Assembly (NCBI GenBank): GCA_963812885.1
Contig: CAWEWZ010000010.1
Span: 1-64,000, forward strand
Source: Bog-756 sp963812885
Lineage (GTDB): Bacteria > Actinomycetota > Acidimicrobiia > Acidimicrobiales > RAAP-2
DNA: 64,000 nt
Direction of reading: 5' to 3'
Shown here: positions 1 through 9,781 of the stretch, one piece after another
Position numbering within the stretch: position 1 is the first letter of the stretch
Layout of the letters: each line of letters opens with the position of its first letter
Program-made: the position numbers and the translations under genes
Notes under the pieces: model-generated
Database searches by the model: none
What the model was told of the DNA's origin: nothing
The model's input: only the letters and a program-made list of their open reading frames with translations

Positions 1-1985
1 GGTGATGACACCGGTGGCCGGGTCGATGGTGAGGCCTGCCGGCAGGCCGCCGACCACCGACCAGGTGTACGGTCCCGTGCCGTCATCGACGGTCGGGGTG
101 AGCTGGTAGGTCGCACCGACCTCGCCGGGGAATGAGGTGGGGGCGACGATCCGGGGCAGGTTGGCGATAGCCAACGACTCGGCCTGTTGGGCGCTCCGGC
201 CGTCGGCATCGGTCACGGTCAACGTGAACAGGGCGGTGGTCGCCGCGGTCGGCGTGCCGGTGACCGTGCCGCTGGCCGAGTCGATGCTGAGCCCGTCAGG
301 CAGCGGACCGCCGGTCACCGACCAGGTGTACGGCCCGGTGCCCCCGGCGACCACCGGCGAGGCGTCATAGGTCATCCCCACCTCACCGGCGCCGAAGACG
401 GGCGAGGTGATCGAGGGTCCGTCGACCACGGTCATCGACTCCGCCCTGGTGGCCCTGGCGCCCACCGCGTCGGTGGCCACCAGGGTGAAGGTGGTGCGAC
501 CGCTGGTGGTCGGGGTGCCGGTGATCTCCCCGGTGGCCGGGTCGATGCTCAGTCCGGCGGGCAGCGAACCGGTGGCGACCGACCAGGTGTAGGGCCCGGT
601 GCCGCCCGACGCCGTGGGAGTGCTGTCGTAGGCCACACCGACCTCACCGGCCCCCAGGCGGGCCGAGGTGACCCGGGGCGCGGTGGCTATGGAGACGGAC
701 TCGGACTGGGTGGCCGTGCCGCCCACCGAGTCGGTGGCCACCAGCCTGAAGGTGGAGCGACCGCTGGTGGTCGGGGTGCCGGTGATCTCGCCGGTGGCCG
801 GGTCGATACTCAGTCCGGCGGGCAGCGAACCGGTGGAGACCGACCAGGTGTAGGGCCCGGTTCCGCCCGACGCGGTGGGAGTGCTGTCGTAGGCCACGCC
901 GACCTCACCGGCCCCCAAGCGGGCCGAGGTGACCCGGGGCGCGGTGGCTATGGAGACGGACTCGGACTGGGTGGCCGTGCCGCCCACCGAGTCGGTGGCC
1001 ACCAGGGTGAAGGTGGAGGTGCCGCTGGTGGTCGGGGTGCCGGTGACCTCGCCGGTGGCCGGATCGATGCTCAGTCCGGCGGGCAGCGAACCGGTGACCG
1101 ACCAGGTGTACGGCCCTGATCCACCGATGGTCACCGGGGTCACGTCATAGGCCACGCCGACCTCGCCGGCGCCCGAAGTCCGGTGAGGTGACGGTCGGCC
1201 GCGTCGACCACGGTCATCGACTCGGCCTGGGTGGCGACGGCACCCAGGTCGTCGGTGGCCACCAGGGTGAAGGTGGAGGTGCCGCTGGTGGTCGGGATGC
1301 CGGTGATCTCGCCGGTGGCCGGGTCGATGCTCAGCCCGTCGGGCAGCGACCCGCCGGTCACCGACCAGAGGTAGGGCGCGGTCCCGCCCGAGGTGATCGG
1401 GGTGGCGTCGTAGCTGACACCGACCTCGCCATCGCCCAACGCCGTCGAGGCGATGGCCGGCGAGGCGGCGACCGACACCGATTCGGGCTGGGTGGCCGTG
1501 CCCCCCATGGCGTCGGTGGCCACCACGGTGAAGGTGGAGGTGCCACTCGTCGTCGGAGTGCCGGCGATCTCGCCGGTGTTGGGGTTGATGCTCAGGCCGT
1601 CGGGCAGTGACCCGCCGGTCACCGACCAGGTGTAGGGCGCGGTGCCGCCGGACACCAGGGGCACGACGTCGTAGACGACGCCGACTTCTCCCGCACTCAG
1701 CGCCGGAGAGACCACGGTGGGAGCCGACGACACCGAGACGGACTCGGGCTGGGTGGCCGTGCCGTTCACCGCGTCGGTGGCCACCAGCGAGAAGACCGAG
1801 GTGCCCGCGGCCGTCGGAGTGCCGGCGATCACACCGGTGGTCGGGTCGATGGTCAGTCCGGACGGCAGGGAACCGCCGGTCACCGACCAGGTGTAGGGAG
1901 TCGATCCCCCAGCGGCTGTCGGGACTGCCTGGTAGTGGACTCCGGCCTCGGCGGCGCCGAGGGCCGGCGAGGTGATGGAGGGAGC
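1..1985 (-). repeat. Tandem He_PIG module repeats (~261 bp units)
   Basis: At least eight tandem copies of an approximately 87-residue module lie in this stretch, with DNA units of about 261 bp that share long identical blocks (for example the 'gatctcgccggtggccgg' segment at 522, 783, 1045 and 1306). Copies 4 to 6 are the most alike, which suggests recent duplication. The array continues past the left edge. Such identity also makes this region prone to misassembly. Confidence 0.85.
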
Positions 1986-3715
1986 GGTGGGGGTCACCGG
2001 GTTGGAGGGCGCACTGGCCGGGCCGGTGCCGTTGGAGTTCACGGCGCGGACCTCGAAGGTGTAGGCGGTGCCGTTGGTGAGCCCGGTCACCGTGGCCGAG
2101 GGGGTCGTCGAGGTGCCGATCGTTGAACTGGGTGTACGCACCTCCGGACGAGTACCAGATGGTGTAGTCGGTGATGGCGGTCTGCCCGGTACTACCCGGG
2201 GTCCAGGACACGGCTGCCCGCCCGTCGCCGGCGACCGCGGTCACGTTGGAGACGGGCCCGGGGTTGATCGACGGCGTGGCCGGCACCCGTGGCGCCGAAC
2301 GGGCGCTCCAACCCGTGGAGTTCTCCGACTGGATGGAGACGTAGTAGGTGGTGCCGTTGGTCAGGCCGGTGATCGTGCAGGTGGTGGTGTCGCCGGGAGC
2401 CAGGTTGGTGGTCGACGTGCAGGTGCCGTCCTGGGTGCCGCCGGTCAGCGAGCTGAACGCGGTGGCCTGGGCCTCGCTGATCGAGGCCCCTCCGTTGGCG
2501 GGCACGGTCCAGCTGACCGCGATCTGGGCGTTCTCGCCGTTGGCGGTCACCGTGGTGCTGTCCACCGAGTCGGGATAGGTCGCCGGGATGCCGGACTTGG
2601 TGTTGGAGGTGGCCCCGGAACCGGCGGCGCTCACCGCTCGCAGGGCGACCGTGTAGGTCGTCCCGTCGGTGAGGCCGTTGATGATGATCGGCGAGGTGGT
2701 CCCGGATGCGTTGAGCCAGGTGTTCCCGCCGTCCAGCGAGTACTGGTAGGAGATGATCGGGTCCCCGCCGGAAGTACCGGCGGTGAAGGCCACGGCGAGG
2801 TAGGAGTCACCGGTGGTGATCCCGGTCACGGTCGGCGCACCCGGACGGGCGATCGGGGTCACCGCCTGCAGCGGGCTCGAGGAGATGCTCGAACCCATGG
2901 CGTTGGTGGCCACGACGCCCACGTAGTAGGTGGTGCCGTTGGTCAAGCCGGTGATGGTGCAGGCCTGCGACGGGGTGGTGCAGGCGGTACCGGCAACGGT
3001 CGTCCCGGCCGCCGAGGTGTAGGCGGTGGCCGTATACCCGGTCACCGGGGAACCGCCGTTCGAAACCGGAGCGGTCCAGGCGATGTCCGCCGAGGCGGAA
3101 TCGCTCCCGGCGAGTACGGCGGTCGGGGGGCCGGGCACGGTGGCCGGCGTGGCGCTGGCCGGCGCCGATGGTGTCCCGTTCCCGATGGCGTTGTCGGCCC
3201 GGACGGTGATGGTGTAGCTGGTTCCGTTGACCAGCCCGGGGATGGAGAAGGTCGAGCTGGTGGTGCCGGCGGAGACGAACGGAGCTCCGTTGACGGAGTA
3301 GTCGAGTCCGGTCACCGGCGATCCGCCGTTGTCGGACACGGTGGCTTGCACGACGATGGCACCGTTTCCGGGGGTCAGGACCACACCGGGGGCGGCCGGG
3401 GCGGAGGCGGGAGAGACGTTGACCGGAGACGACGCCAGAGAATCCCCGACCCCGTTGACGGCGCGGATCTCGACCGGATACGCGGTCCCGTTGGAGACCG
3501 GGGTGCTCCCGTCGGTCGACAGGGTGGTGATCACCATCGGATCAGTCGTCGACACCGTGGACCAGGTCGTCCCGGCGTCGGTCGAGTACTGGTAGGAGAG
3601 AATGGGACTGCCACCGGTGGACGGCTCGGAGTAGGTCAGGACGATGGTGTCGTTGCCGCGCGAGGTGGCGGTGATGGCCGGCCGGCCCGGGGTGGTCGTC
3701 GGTGTACCCGACACG
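1..3715 (-). CDS. Giant Fn3/He_PIG protein, third fragment, open at left edge
   Basis: On the minus strand, the frame containing the codon at 3537 encodes Fn3 modules 7 to 12 down to about 2130. The same frame is coding again from about 1173 to the window edge, where it holds He_PIG modules 4 to 8 (for example GAGEVGVAYD ... PYTWSV ... LPAGLSIDPATGEVTGTP). Between 2130 and 1200 the true frame is a different one. No stop codon ends this frame before position 1, so the gene continues outside the window. The modules are roughly 85-95 residues each. Confidence 0.7.
1140..2141 (-). CDS. Giant Fn3/He_PIG protein, fourth fragment (Fn3 end and first He_PIG modules)
   Basis: This frame reads the end of the last Fn3 module (VTGLTNGTAYTFEVRAVNSNG) followed by three He_PIG-type Ig-like modules. 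Each module has the pattern G-E-x-GV-x-Y ... GGTAPYTWSVTGGSLPDGLSI-x-P-x-TG-x-I-x-GTPTTSGTSTFT. It joins the previous frame near 2130 (an extra base between TTCAAC and ATCGGC) and leaves near 1200 and 1172, where two separate one-base insertions (GCGGCC, TTCGGGC) return the gene to the frame open at the left edge. It is not an independent gene. Confidence 0.7.
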   Translation of the reverse strand: MRTPSSTIGTSTTPSATVTGLTNGTAYTFEVRAVNSNGTGPASAPSNPVTPTAPSITSPALGAAEAGVHYQAVPTAAGGSTPYTWSVTGGSLPSGLTIDPTTGVIAGTPTAAGTSVFSLVATDAVNGTATQPESVSVSSAPTVVSPALSAGEVGVVYDVVPLVSGGTAPYTWSVTGGSLPDGLSINPNTGEIAGTPTTSGTSTFTVVATDAMGGTATQPESVSVAASPAIASTALGDGEVGVSYDATPITSGGTAPYLWSVTGGSLPDGLSIDPATGEITGIPTTSGTSTFTLVATDDLGAVATQAESMTVVDAADRHLTGLRAPARSAWPMT

Positions 3716-4348
3716 GCTGATCGACGGTGCCGACGTACCCACCGAATTGACGGCGCGCACCTGCACGGAATAGCTGGTCCCGTTGACCAGGCTGCTGATG
3801 GTGAAGCCCGGTGACAGCGTCCCGGTGTCCGTCCAGGCCTGGCCGTCGACCGAGTACTGGTACGAGGTGACAGCCGATCCGCCGTTCGAGCCGGAGGTGA
3901 AGGCGATCCCGAGCGCCCCGTTCTCGGAGGCGACCGAGCTGATGGTGGGGGCGTCGGGGACGGTGACCGGGATACCGACGGCCACCGCCGAGCCGGGTCC
4001 GTCGCCGGCGGCATTGACGGCCCGGATCTCGACGTTGTAGGTGGTGCCGTTGGCCAGCGGGGTGAGACCATCGGTGGACAGCGCCGAGATGGTCATGGTG
4101 GTGGCGGTGGCCGGCTGCCCGTCGGTTCGGTCGTGCCAGGTGGCCCCGGCATCCGTGGAGTACTGGTAGCCGCTGATGGCCGACCCGCCGTTGTCGACTG
4201 GAGCCGTGAAGGAGACGCTCAGCTGCTGGTCGGCGGCGATCATTCCGTTGGCGCCGGTGGTGATGGTCGGCGCATCCGGTGTCGTGTACGGGGTGCCGGA
4301 CTGGGTGCCGGACGCACTCCCGCTGCCCACTGCGTTGACCGCCCGCAT
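3542..4348 (-). CDS. Giant Fn3/He_PIG protein, second fragment
   Basis: This frame continues the gene that starts at 6605. The coding frame is actually usable from about 4650; the internal Met at 4348 is only the first ATG in it. It carries Fn3 modules 4 to 6 (openings DAPTITTGANG and PDAPTISSVASENG, closings AVNAVGSG and AVNSVGTSAPS). Near 3712 an extra C (AGCCGTG for AGCGTG) moves the coding frame again, so the last ~50 residues of this ORF are not real protein. It should be read as part of one locus spanning 1-6605. Confidence 0.7.
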   Translation of the reverse strand: MRAVNAVGSGSASGTQSGTPYTTPDAPTITTGANGMIAADQQLSVSFTAPVDNGGSAISGYQYSTDAGATWHDRTDGQPATATTMTISALSTDGLTPLANGTTYNVEIRAVNAAGDGPGSAVAVGIPVTVPDAPTISSVASENGALGIAFTSGSNGGSAVTSYQYSVDGQAWTDTGTLSPGFTISSLVNGTSYSVQVRAVNSVGTSAPSISRVGYTDDHPGPAGHHRHLARQRHHRPDLLRAVHRWQSHSLLPVLDRRRDDLVHGVDD

Positions 4349-4412
4349 CTCGATCGGATAGGCGGTGCCGTTGGTGAGAGCCGTGGCGCCGTCGACCGAC
4401 AGCGTGTTGATC

Positions 4413-6605
4413 TCACAGGTCTCGACCGATCCACCCGAGCTCTGGCACGGGGTGCCGGCGGCGTCCTCGGAGTACCAGTGGGAACCGCCGTCGGTCGACC
4501 AGTCGTAGTCGGTGATCGGCGACCCCCCGGTCGCCGGGGGGACGAAGGTGACCGCCAGGGTCTGATTCTGCGAAACGATTGCCGTGATAACCGGCGCCGC
4601 CGGTGCCGAAGGGGTGACGAAGGTGCTGGCGGTCGGCGCGCTGTCGCCGGCTGACGTTGACCGCCTCGAGCTCGAAGCTGTAGGACGTCGCGTTGGACAG
4701 GCCGGTCAGGACCAGGGGGCTGGTGGTCGAGGTCGAGGTCCAACTGCCCCCGCCGTTGGTGCTGTAGCGGTACCCGGTGATCGGGCTCCCCCCGTCGCTC
4801 CCGGGGGTGAACTGGATCGACGCAGCGCCGGCACCGACCTGGACCGAGCTGATGGTGGGAGCGCCGGGGACAGCGACCGGCGTCTGGACCACCGAGTTGG
4901 AGGGGGCACCGGTCCCGCTGGTGCTGACCGCCTCGATCTGGACGGCATACGGGGTGCCGTCGGCCAGACCGGGGATGGTCAAGGGGCTCGAAGTGGCGGA
5001 GCTCGAGAACCATGGACCCGTCCCGTCGAGCTGGTACACGTAGCCGGTGATCGGGGCGTTGCCGCTCGGAGCCGAGAAGTTGACCAGCAGAGCGCCGTCC
5101 CGCGGGGTGATCGAGGTGATGGTGGGCGCACCGGGGGGACCCGATGGGGTCAGGGTGCCCGACGGTGACGAGAACGGGCCGTCACCGACCGAGTTGACCG
5201 CCTCGACTTCGAAGATGTAGCCGGTGCCGTTGGTCAGTCCGGAGACGGTGGTCGCCGTCGCCGTCGAGCCGGTGTCGTCGGTCGTCCAGGTCGAGCCACC
5301 GTTGCTCGAGAACTGGACGACGTAGTCACTGATGGGAGCGGCACCGGCGGAAATCGGCGCCGACCACTGCAGGGCGACCGTGCCGTTGCCGGCGGATCCG
5401 GCCACCGAGGTCGGTGCCGCCGGGACACCGGTGGCGTAGGTGATCACCACCGAGCCGTCGAAGGCGGCACCCGGATCGGCGAACGTGCCCGTACCCGACG
5501 GCACGCCGGTGTCGGTGTCCGAATAGAACGAGTCCACCGCGGTGAGACCGGGGAAGCCGCCGGTGTCGTTCTCGCCGGGACTGCCGCCCTGGCCGTACCA
5601 TTCGTCGGAGCTGCCCGATCCGAACTCGTCGTTTCCGGCCGCGCCCCCGGCCGCACCGCCACCGCCCCCGGCACCGCCGCCACCGTCACAGCCGGCCTCA
5701 TTGTTGGGGGCACCGGTGTTGAAGAACTGGTCGGCGCTGTTCCCGTTGGTGTCGCCACCGCACATGGTGAACACGGCCGTGCCGGGCTGGCCCTGGGTGG
5801 CAAAGGTGGGGAGCGGTGACGGGCTCTCGATGGTGTTGTGGGAGGTGCAGCTGGTGGTGCACCCGGCGGGGATGCCGTAGGTGATCGGTGTGGGGGTCGA
5901 CTGCGGGACGTAGGAGGCCAGGCCGATCTGGCCCCGCACCAGCGAATACTGACCGGAACCGCCGTCACCGCCGCCGCCCCCGGCGACGATGGTGCCGACA
6001 CTGGTCGGCGAGCTCGCCGAGCTGCCCACCTCGACCACCGAGGCGGCGCCGCCGGCGCCGCCGTAGCCGGAACACCCGTTGAACCCGGGAGCCCCACCCA
6101 TCCCGCCGTCGTACTGACTGAGCGGGTTGATCCCGGCGGCCGAGTCGGCCGGGTCGGCCGGGGAGGTCTCGTCCTGACCGGCGGTGCACCCGGTGTGGTA
6201 GGGCTCGTCGGCGCCGGCGCCGACCCCGATGGTCAGATACTGTCCCGGGGTCACCGAGACGGTGCCGGACACATCGCCCTGGTAGCCACCGGCCGGTGGG
6301 CTGCCCGAGGAGTCGGCACCACCCCAGCCTCCCTGCCCGCCGAGCACGGTGAGGGTGAGAGAGGTGACATCGGCGGGGACGGTGAAGTTCTGCAACGTGT
6401 CGTTGTCGAAGCCGAAGGTGTCGGTGACGGTTGTCGGTGTCGTTGCCCCGGCTGACGGCGCGGTCGGGCCGAGGGCGGGGGCGATGAGGCCGGCCGAGAC
6501 CGCGATCAGGGAGGCCGACAGAATGGCCGCCACCCGCGGCACTCGGGTCCTGAGGCCTCCGCAGCCGGAATCATCATCCGCGGTCGTAGTTACTCGCAGT
6601 TGCAT
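4413..6605 (-). CDS. Giant secreted Fn3/He_PIG repeat protein, N-terminal fragment
   Basis: This is the N-terminal piece of a very large exported, probably adhesive or cell-surface protein. After a twin-Arg-poor N-terminus, a hydrophobic segment (about residues 25-50, ending near PSAGATT) looks like a signal peptide. A glycine-rich domain follows (about residues 60-395, with GGGGGDGG and GGAGGGGGAAGGAAG tracts), then Fn3 modules opening with P-x-AP-T and closing with Y-x-FE-V-x-AVN. The real reading frame leaves this ORF near 4650, where one extra base makes the sequence read VNVSRRQRAD instead of VN-x-AGDSAPT; the last ~80 residues of the ORF are out of frame. Codon use matches the neighbours. 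The ligand is unknown; repeat architecture alone does not give a function. Confidence 0.85.
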   Translation of the reverse strand: MQLRVTTTADDDSGCGGLRTRVPRVAAILSASLIAVSAGLIAPALGPTAPSAGATTPTTVTDTFGFDNDTLQNFTVPADVTSLTLTVLGGQGGWGGADSSGSPPAGGYQGDVSGTVSVTPGQYLTIGVGAGADEPYHTGCTAGQDETSPADPADSAAGINPLSQYDGGMGGAPGFNGCSGYGGAGGAASVVEVGSSASSPTSVGTIVAGGGGGDGGSGQYSLVRGQIGLASYVPQSTPTPITYGIPAGCTTSCTSHNTIESPSPLPTFATQGQPGTAVFTMCGGDTNGNSADQFFNTGAPNNEAGCDGGGGAGGGGGAAGGAAGNDEFGSGSSDEWYGQGGSPGENDTGGFPGLTAVDSFYSDTDTGVPSGTGTFADPGAAFDGSVVITYATGVPAAPTSVAGSAGNGTVALQWSAPISAGAAPISDYVVQFSSNGGSTWTTDDTGSTATATTVSGLTNGTGYIFEVEAVNSVGDGPFSSPSGTLTPSGPPGAPTITSITPRDGALLVNFSAPSGNAPITGYVYQLDGTGPWFSSSATSSPLTIPGLADGTPYAVQIEAVSTSGTGAPSNSVVQTPVAVPGAPTISSVQVGAGAASIQFTPGSDGGSPITGYRYSTNGGGSWTSTSTTSPLVLTGLSNATSYSFELEAVNVSRRQRADRQHLRHPFGTGGAGYHGNRFAESDPGGHLRPPGDRGVADHRLRLVDRRRFPLVLRGRRRHPVPELGWIGRDL

Positions 6606-6788
6606 GCCACGGGGGATCGACCGTTTCCAACCCGACCTTTAGTCAGAGTGCCTGTCACCATCTGGTCCGGGCCCAGTGCGCCGACACGCCCGCGCCTCCA
6701 GCTCCGAGGTCCTGAACAGGTGCGACAGTCTTCATTCCGGGGTCTGGACGAGGTACCCGCTGGCCGCCGGCGGCCGGCCGGCGACCGA
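6606..6788. other. Intergenic, upstream of giant secreted gene and downstream of aldehyde dehydrogenase
   Basis: About 180 bases separate the end of the aldehyde dehydrogenase from the start of the giant secreted gene; both are read leftwards. A promoter for the giant gene should lie here, but no convincing -10/-35 pair or hairpin was recognised. Confidence 0.4.
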
Positions 6789-8229
6789 TCAGAGCACGGC
6801 CCGCCGGATCACCCGGGGCCGGGTGAAGGCGGTCATCCCCTCCAGTCCCAGCTCGGTGCCGAGCCCCGAGTCGCCCCATCCGCCCATGGGCGCCAGGTGA
6901 TCCATGGCCGCCATCCCGTGGGCATTGATCCACACCGTTCCGGCCTCCAGCCGCCGGGCGGCCGACTCGGTCAGTTGGTCGTCCGCGCTCCACACCGAGG
7001 CGCACAGGCCGAAGTTGGTGGCGTTGGCGGCATCGACGGCCTGATCGAAGTCCGCGTAGGGAAGGAGGGGGAGGGCGGGGGCGAATTGCTCGTCGACCAC
7101 CAGGGCGGCGGAGGGGTCGGGTGCCACGACGAGCGCCGGCGACACCGTCCAGCCGCCGTCGGGTTCCAACACCCGGGCCGGACGGACCACCTCGGTCGCC
7201 TCCGACGGCGGCGTCGGCGATCATGGCCTCGACCCGGTCGCGGGCCGCCGCCGTGTGCACCGGTCCCATGGTCACCTCGGGCTCGAGACCGTCGCCGACC
7301 ACGGTGCGGGAGAGCGTCTCCGCCAGCGCATCCCGCCAGCCGCCCAACCGGTCGGCGGGAACGTAGAGGCGTTTGATGGCCATACACACCTGTCCGGACG
7401 TGGTGAAGGCGGCCTCGACCAGACGGCCGGCCAGCTCCTCGGACGGTTCGAGGTCGGGCCCGACGATGGCGGGGTCGTTCCCACCCAGCTCGAGCACGGC
7501 CGGTCGTAGATGAGCGGCGCAGCCGGCCAGCACCGACCGACCGGCGGCGACGCCGCCGGTGAACGAGACCATGTCGATCCCGGGGTGGGCGACGAGGGCC
7601 ACCCCGAGCTCGGGGGTCGGGCCGTTGACCGCGTTCAACACTCCGGGGGGAAGTCCGTCGGCAATGGCCGCGGCCAGCAGGAGCACGGCGCCGGGACAGG
7701 TGGGCGGGGTCTTCACCACCACCGTGTTGCCGGCCAGGAGGGCGGGCAGGATCTTGTTGCCCATCACCGCCGACGGCCAGTTGAAGGGGAGGATGGCGGC
7801 CACCACGCCGTGGGGCACCCGTTCGACCATCGAGTTGCCTTCGAGGCGGGGCTCGAGCGAGGCGGCCACCAGGGGGGAGAGGGCGCCGACCATCCCTGCG
7901 GCGGTGGCCACGTCGAACAGGGACTCCATGAGGACCTTGCCATGTTCACGGGTCAAGAGGGCGCTGGTGGCGTCCAGATCGATCGAGGTCATGGCCGCCT
8001 CGCAGGCACCCTGGAGCGTGGCCAACCGATCCTCGTAGGGAAGCGCGGCCCAGGCCGGCTGGGCGGCCCGGGCCCCGGCCACGGCCTGTTCCAGCTGTGC
8101 GGCGGACGCGATCGGCGCCATCAGCACGGTCTCCTCGGGGCGGGCGGGATTGACGACGGGATAGGAGCCGTCCTCCCCGGCCAGACGCCTTCCGCCGATG
8201 GTCAGCGCCACGGTGTCCACGGATTTCAT
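6789..8229 (-). CDS. NAD(P)-dependent aldehyde dehydrogenase (one frameshift)
   Basis: Oxidises an aldehyde to the acid with NAD(P)+; the substrate is not deducible. The start is ATG at 8229 (MKSVDTVALTIGG). Hallmarks are the PFNWP motif with Asn150, the LELGGN motif with general-base Glu247, and the catalytic Cys282 in TTSGQVCMA. The reading frame breaks near 7200, where one extra base makes AADAAVGGDRGG; the C-terminal part continues as EATEVVRPARVLEPDGG through GTVWINAHG to the end at 6789. Corrected length is about 479 residues, normal for the family. It lies about 10 bases downstream of the SGNH hydrolase gene and may be co-transcribed with it. The intact catalytic triad and a base-duplication signature at the break argue for sequencing error. 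Confidence 0.9.
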
Positions 8230-8239
8230 GACCTGCACC

Positions 8240-9781
8240 CTACGGGCTGGGCGGCGGGACGAGGGCGGCTCCGACCATGGCCGAGGCGAACCGGAACGCA
8301 CCCGACGAGTAGACGTCACACTCTTCGAGATAGCCGACGAGGGTGGTATTGCCGGTCGGGCAGAAGTGGACACCGTCCGGGGCCCGCACGATGTTGGTGC
8401 CGGCCGGCCCGGTACAGGGCTCGAACGACAGGCACGGGAGGGTCCGGGTGAACTTCCCGTCGGCCAGCACCGCCTGGCCGGCGTCGTCGTAGGTGGCACC
8501 GTGGCTGGCGGCGGCGACGGATCGGTAGTTGCGGTTGAGGGTGGTGACGTTCCGGCTCTCGCTGGACGACTCGTCGAGGGGCAGGCCGACCAGGATGACC
8601 CTGGCCCCGATCGAATGGAAGATGGTGATGGCGGCACGGGCGTCGCGCACGTACTTGGCGAAGTACGCCGGAGTCCCCAGCTGGTATCCGGCCATGCACG
8701 GAGTGAAGGCGTCTCCCGAAAATGCGAGGACGGCCACGGTCGGATGCCAGTTACGGGCATCGGCGGCCATGGTGGCCAGGTCGTCGCAGATGGCGATACC
8801 CGGGAAGGTGCGGATGAGGACCGGAGCTCCCGCCGCTCCGGCCAGGTAGGCGAACTCCTGTCCGGCCTCGGACGCCAACGAATCCCCGTAGAGGGCGATC
8901 CGCGGTGGCCCGGGCGGCGGGAGCTCGGGCACCGACCCGTAGAACCCGGCGTCACCGAAGCTGAAGAGGCCGCCGTCCGAGGCCACCAGCCAGTAACCGC
9001 GGCCGTCGGGGGTGGCGGCCATGCCCACCACCGGTCGGTTGAGCGCGAGGGCCCCGGTCGAGCCGTAGAAGTGGGCGTCGCCGAAGGCGAAGAGGCCACC
9101 GTCCGAGGCCACCAGCCAGTAACCGCGGCCGTCGGGGGTGGCGGCCATGCCCACCACCGGTCGGTTGAGCGCGAGGGCCCCGGTCGAGCCGTAGAAGTGG
9201 GCGTCGCCGAAGGCGAAGAGGCCGCCGTCCGAGGCCACCAGCCAGTAACCGCGGCCGTCGGGGGTGGCGGCCATGCCCACCACCGGTCGGTTGAGCGCGA
9301 GGGCCCCGGTCGAGCCGTAGAAGTGGGCGTCGCCGAAGGTGAAGAGGCCGCCGTCCGAGGCCACCAGCCAGTAACCGCGGCCGTCGGGGGTGGCGGCCAT
9401 GCCCACCACCGGTCGGTTGAGCGCGAGGGCCCCGGTCGAGCCGTAGAAGTGGGCGTCGCCGAAGGCGAAGAGGCCGCCGTCCGAGGCCACCAGCCAGTAA
9501 CCGCGGCCGTCGGGGGTGGCGGCCATGCCCACCACCGGTCGGTTGAGCGCGAGGGCCCCGGTCGAGCCGTAGAAGTGGGCGTCGCCGAAGGCGAAGAGGC
9601 CACCGTCCGAGGCCACCAGCCAGTAACCGCGGCCGTCGGGAGTGGCGGCCATGCCCACCACCGGTCGGTTGACCGCCAGGGCCGCCGCCCGGTGCGCCGG
9701 CCCGGTCCCCACCAACAGCGCGGTCAGCAGACAGAGCGCGGCCGTCCCTGCGCCGAGCCGCCCGACCCGATTACGGCCCAT
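8240..9781 (-). CDS. Secreted SGNH/GDSL-type hydrolase with six 42-residue repeats
   Basis: Predicted exported protein of 513 residues. I chose ATG at 9781 because it opens with a typical signal peptide (MGRNRVGRLGAGTAALCLLT, then AHRAAA); the longer upstream frame only overlaps the preceding gene. Residues about 35-290 are six near-perfect repeats of 42 residues with core NRPVVGMAATPDGRGYWLV and SDGGLFAFGDAHFYGSTG, probably blades of a propeller-like surface domain. Residues about 295-513 form an SGNH hydrolase domain: LYGDSLASE (block I Ser), AFSGDAFT, and a C-terminal PDGVHF with the Asp-x-x-His pair. The start codon overlaps the end of the upstream gene by 11 bases, so translation is probably coupled. 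Likely esterase or acetyl-hydrolase acting on a cell-surface polymer; the substrate is unknown. Confidence 0.85.
   Translation of the reverse strand: MGRNRVGRLGAGTAALCLLTALLVGTGPAHRAAALAVNRPVVGMAATPDGRGYWLVASDGGLFAFGDAHFYGSTGALALNRPVVGMAATPDGRGYWLVASDGGLFAFGDAHFYGSTGALALNRPVVGMAATPDGRGYWLVASDGGLFTFGDAHFYGSTGALALNRPVVGMAATPDGRGYWLVASDGGLFAFGDAHFYGSTGALALNRPVVGMAATPDGRGYWLVASDGGLFAFGDAHFYGSTGALALNRPVVGMAATPDGRGYWLVASDGGLFSFGDAGFYGSVPELPPPGPPRIALYGDSLASEAGQEFAYLAGAAGAPVLIRTFPGIAICDDLATMAADARNWHPTVAVLAFSGDAFTPCMAGYQLGTPAYFAKYVRDARAAITIFHSIGARVILVGLPLDESSSESRNVTTLNRNYRSVAAASHGATYDDAGQAVLADGKFTRTLPCLSFEPCTGPAGTNIVRAPDGVHFCPTGNTTLVGYLEECDVYSSGAFRFASAMVGAALVPPPSP
8940..9695 (-). repeat. Six tandem 126-bp repeats inside the hydrolase gene
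   Basis: Units of 126 bp recur with the same block (cgccgaaggcgaagaggc or a one-base variant) at about 9075, 9201, 9327, 9453 and 9579, with a more divergent copy near 8955. Adjacent units differ by only one to three bases, for example gaaggtgaag for gaaggcgaag at about 9337. Period and phase match the 42-residue protein repeat exactly, so copy number can change without breaking the frame. Confidence 0.95.

Noticed and set aside
187..3720. Long plus-strand open frames rich in Gly, Arg and His opposite the giant secreted gene
   Set aside because: They are antisense shadows caused by high GC content; the minus strand encodes recognisable Fn3 and He_PIG modules.
6655..9603. 982-codon minus-strand frame joining hydrolase repeats to the aldehyde dehydrogenase
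   Set aside because: The upstream part reads the hydrolase gene out of frame; only the segment from 8229 is real. Not a true fusion.
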